Assembly (NCBI GenBank): GCA_002388885.1
Contig: DGNI01000134.1
Span: 2,461 to 8,974 of the forward strand
Source of the DNA: Parvularculaceae bacterium UBA4496
GTDB taxonomy: Bacteria; Pseudomonadota; Alphaproteobacteria; Caulobacterales; Parvularculaceae
DNA: 6,514 bases
Direction of reading: 5' to 3'
Part shown: one piece after another, positions 5,057 through 6,514 of the stretch
Position numbering within the stretch: the first letter of the stretch is position 1
Layout of the letters: the number at the start of each line of letters is the position of its first letter
Program-made: the position numbers and the translations under genes
Notes under the pieces: generated by a model
Database searches by the model: none
Seen by the model: the letters and a program-made list of their open reading frames with translations, nothing else
Told to the model about the DNA's origin: nothing

Positions 5057-6142
5057 ATGAATCTGGGCGCATGGGGGGCGATCGCGCTGGCCGGTACTGT
5101 CGTTGCGACAGCCACGCCGGCAATGGCGCAACGGCAGATTGACGATCCAAAACTGAGCCCCATGCTTTTCGGCGAGACCGAAAAGGAAAGACGCGACAAA
5201 GCGCGACAGGAGCGTGAGGAGGATCAACAGGAGCTGGAAGACGCCCTTATCCTCACCGTCGAACAGGAACGCGACGCCAACCGGCTCGACGAACCGAAAA
5301 CACGACCGCTTCTGTTTGGTGACGCCGCTTATGACGATGACCCTGTCGGCGGTACGATCACGCTGGGCGAGGAAGACGACAACCGGCGCTTTTTTGGCGT
5401 GCTGACATTTCTCATTCCGCAAGAAACGAATTTGTCGATTGGCGTCGGCCCGGTTTACGAGCCGGATTATTTCGGCTCTGACGATTATGAATTCGACATT
5501 GATCCGCAAGTTTATGTGAAGTTCCGTAACTTCGTCTTTCTGGACGATGACGGCGCCGACTTTGGTCTGTTCGGGTTTTCTCGCTTTCGCTTCGGGCCCT
5601 CAATCCGCATTCGCGGTAGACGCGACCAGGACGACAACCCCGCCTTGCTGGGGCTTGGCGATGTTGGAACGACATTCGAATTCGGCGGCTTCGTAGCCAC
5701 CACATTTCTTGATCGTTTTGCCGTAAAGGCGAAAGCCCGGCACGGCCTCAAGACCGGTCACCGTGGCACGATTGTCGACGGATACCTGACGGCGCTGCTC
5801 TTCCGCGCCGGCCCGGTATCTTTTTCCACCAGTGGCCACGCAAGCTGGATCGGCGATCGTTACGCTGATGCCTACTTCTCCGTGACGCCAGAACAATCAC
5901 TGGCGTCGAACGGCGTGTTGCCTGTATTCGATGCAGACTCAGGGTTCCGTGACGTAGGAGGCAGCGTAAACGCTTATATCAACATCCTCGACCGCTGGTC
6001 GCTGAACCCATACGCAAGTTATAATTACATCTTTGACGACTACGCCGCGACGCCGATCATTTCGCAGTTTGGCGACCGGCATCAATTTACGGTCGGGTTT
6101 CACGTCATGCGCGAATTCACATTCGGCGGAACGGGCCAATAA
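5057..6142 (+). CDS. MipA/OmpV-family outer-membrane protein with N-terminal charged extension
   Basis: A 361-residue precursor. Residues 1-24 are a signal peptide, with likely cleavage after AMA (22-24). The barrel part starts near residue 112 and fits the MipA/OmpV family: LSIGVGPVYEPDYFGSDD (126-143), alternating beta-strand segments, FRFGPSIRIRGRRD (177-190), LLGLGDVG (197-204), a GDRYADAYFSVTPEQS strip (266-281), and a closing strand HQFTVGFHVMREFTF (342-356). Known members bind a murein hydrolase (MltA) scaffold or act as porins; here the partner is unknown. Between signal peptide and barrel lies an unusual extension of about 85 residues: DDPKLSPMLFGE (29-40), a highly charged helix (41-77), then a second copy DEPKTRPLLFGD (78-89) and an acidic stretch. 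The open frame extends upstream to 4847, but the ATG at 5057 was chosen because GAGGGG lies just before it and a proper signal peptide starts there; ATG 5042 is an alternative. Confidence 0.88.
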   Translation: MNLGAWGAIALAGTVVATATPAMAQRQIDDPKLSPMLFGETEKERRDKARQEREEDQQELEDALILTVEQERDANRLDEPKTRPLLFGDAAYDDDPVGGTITLGEEDDNRRFFGVLTFLIPQETNLSIGVGPVYEPDYFGSDDYEFDIDPQVYVKFRNFVFLDDDGADFGLFGFSRFRFGPSIRIRGRRDQDDNPALLGLGDVGTTFEFGGFVATTFLDRFAVKAKARHGLKTGHRGTIVDGYLTALLFRAGPVSFSTSGHASWIGDRYADAYFSVTPEQSLASNGVLPVFDADSGFRDVGGSVNAYINILDRWSLNPYASYNYIFDDYAATPIISQFGDRHQFTVGFHVMREFTFGGTGQ

Positions 6143-6159
6143 AGGACCGATAGATTATC

Positions 6160-6195
6160 AAAAAAACGCGGCGCTTCTAAGCGCCGCGTTTTTTT
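6160..6195. terminator. Bidirectional rho-independent terminator
   Basis: Seven A (6160-6166), a 9-bp GC-rich stem (6167-6175 with 6180-6188, CGCGGCGCT/AGCGCCGCG) with a TCTA loop, then seven T (6189-6195). The A-run on one side and the T-run on the other let it stop transcription from both the MipA-like gene (stop 17 bases before) and the convergent methyltransferase gene (stop at 6210-6212). Confidence 0.95.
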
Positions 6196-6209
6196 GTCGG
6201 GTTACCCAA

Positions 6210-6514
6210 CTATTCCGGCTTGCGGAATTTCAGAGTCATCCGGTCTGACTCGCCGATCGCTTCCATTTCCGCCCGCAATTCAGGATTATCGCGGCTGGTT
6301 CCCAGCGTTGGCGGCAGGCGCCAGACGATGTCTTCTGCAGTCGGCTGGTCATTCGGGTTTGCATTGATCTCGCTAGTGTCGACGAGTTCGAATCCAGCGT
6401 TTTCAAACACCGAAATGATTTGCGACTGCTTGACGTACCCGGCGTTGCCGACGGCCCACTCATCAGGCGCGTCTTCCGCCGCGCGATGTTGTACGACGCC
6501 GACAATACCGCCGG
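6210..6514 (-). CDS. Class I SAM-dependent methyltransferase, C-terminal part (COG4798-like)
   Basis: The frame enters from the right edge and ends with TAG at 6212-6210, giving the last 100 residues. The fragment starts GGIVGVVQHRAAED, the end of a Rossmann-fold strand region. It continues with GYVKQSQIISVFENAGFELV (25-44), TSEINANPNDQP (46-57), VWRLPPTLG (63-71) and ends IGESDRMTLKFRKPE (86-100). The combination SEINANP, WxLPPTL and GESDRMTLKF is the C-terminal signature I associate with predicted methyltransferases of COG4798. The SAM-binding glycine loop and the start codon lie outside the window, so activity cannot be judged. The substrate is unknown. It converges on the MipA-like gene and shares its terminator. 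Confidence 0.85.
   Translation of the reverse strand, partial: GGIVGVVQHRAAEDAPDEWAVGNAGYVKQSQIISVFENAGFELVDTSEINANPNDQPTAEDIVWRLPPTLGTSRDNPELRAEMEAIGESDRMTLKFRKPE

Overview
The window looks like chromosomal core DNA from an alphaproteobacterium, probably a Caulobacterales/Parvularculales/Hyphomonadaceae-like lineage. The evidence is moderately high GC coding DNA, a COQ9-family gene divergent from rpsU (a typical alphaproteobacterial pair), an entericidin-type lipoprotein, and an adjacent purE-purK pair. The genus cannot be fixed from sequence alone. No mobile element, CRISPR array, tRNA or rRNA is visible.

Layout from left to right: (1) on the minus strand, a soluble GGDEF diguanylate cyclase whose C-terminus runs off the left edge (1-686). 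(2) A gene-poor stretch (687-1109) whose right half holds a strongly structured RNA on the plus strand. Its long apical stem and several sequence blocks resemble 6S RNA (ssrS). A good extended -10 promoter for purE overlaps its 3' side. (3) purE (1110-1610) and purK (1620-2720), two steps of de novo purine synthesis, form a tight operon. (4) A 207-base gap with a near-perfect 12-base direct repeat precedes an unrecognised small membrane protein (2928-3389). (5) A COQ9-like ubiquinone-biosynthesis gene on the minus strand (3395-4189) converges on it with only 5 bases between stop codons. (6) Divergent from COQ9 is rpsU (4367-4576, TTG start), with a promoter, a structured leader and a strong terminator. 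(7) An entericidin-type small lipoprotein (4697-4819) follows. (8) A MipA/OmpV-family outer-membrane protein (5057-6142) carries an unusual charged N-terminal extension with an internal repeat. (9) A bidirectional terminator (6160-6195) separates it from the C-terminal end of a COG4798-type methyltransferase entering from the right edge (6210-6514, minus).

The genes are mostly housekeeping and do not form one pathway: purine synthesis (purEK), translation (rpsU), ubiquinone synthesis (COQ9), envelope (entericidin, MipA) and c-di-GMP signalling. The most interesting items are the candidate 6S RNA directly upstream of purE, the SFPASDPP tail on the COQ9 protein, the repeat-flanked charged extension on the MipA-like protein, and the repeat upstream of the unknown membrane protein. 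I found no convincing new multi-gene system.
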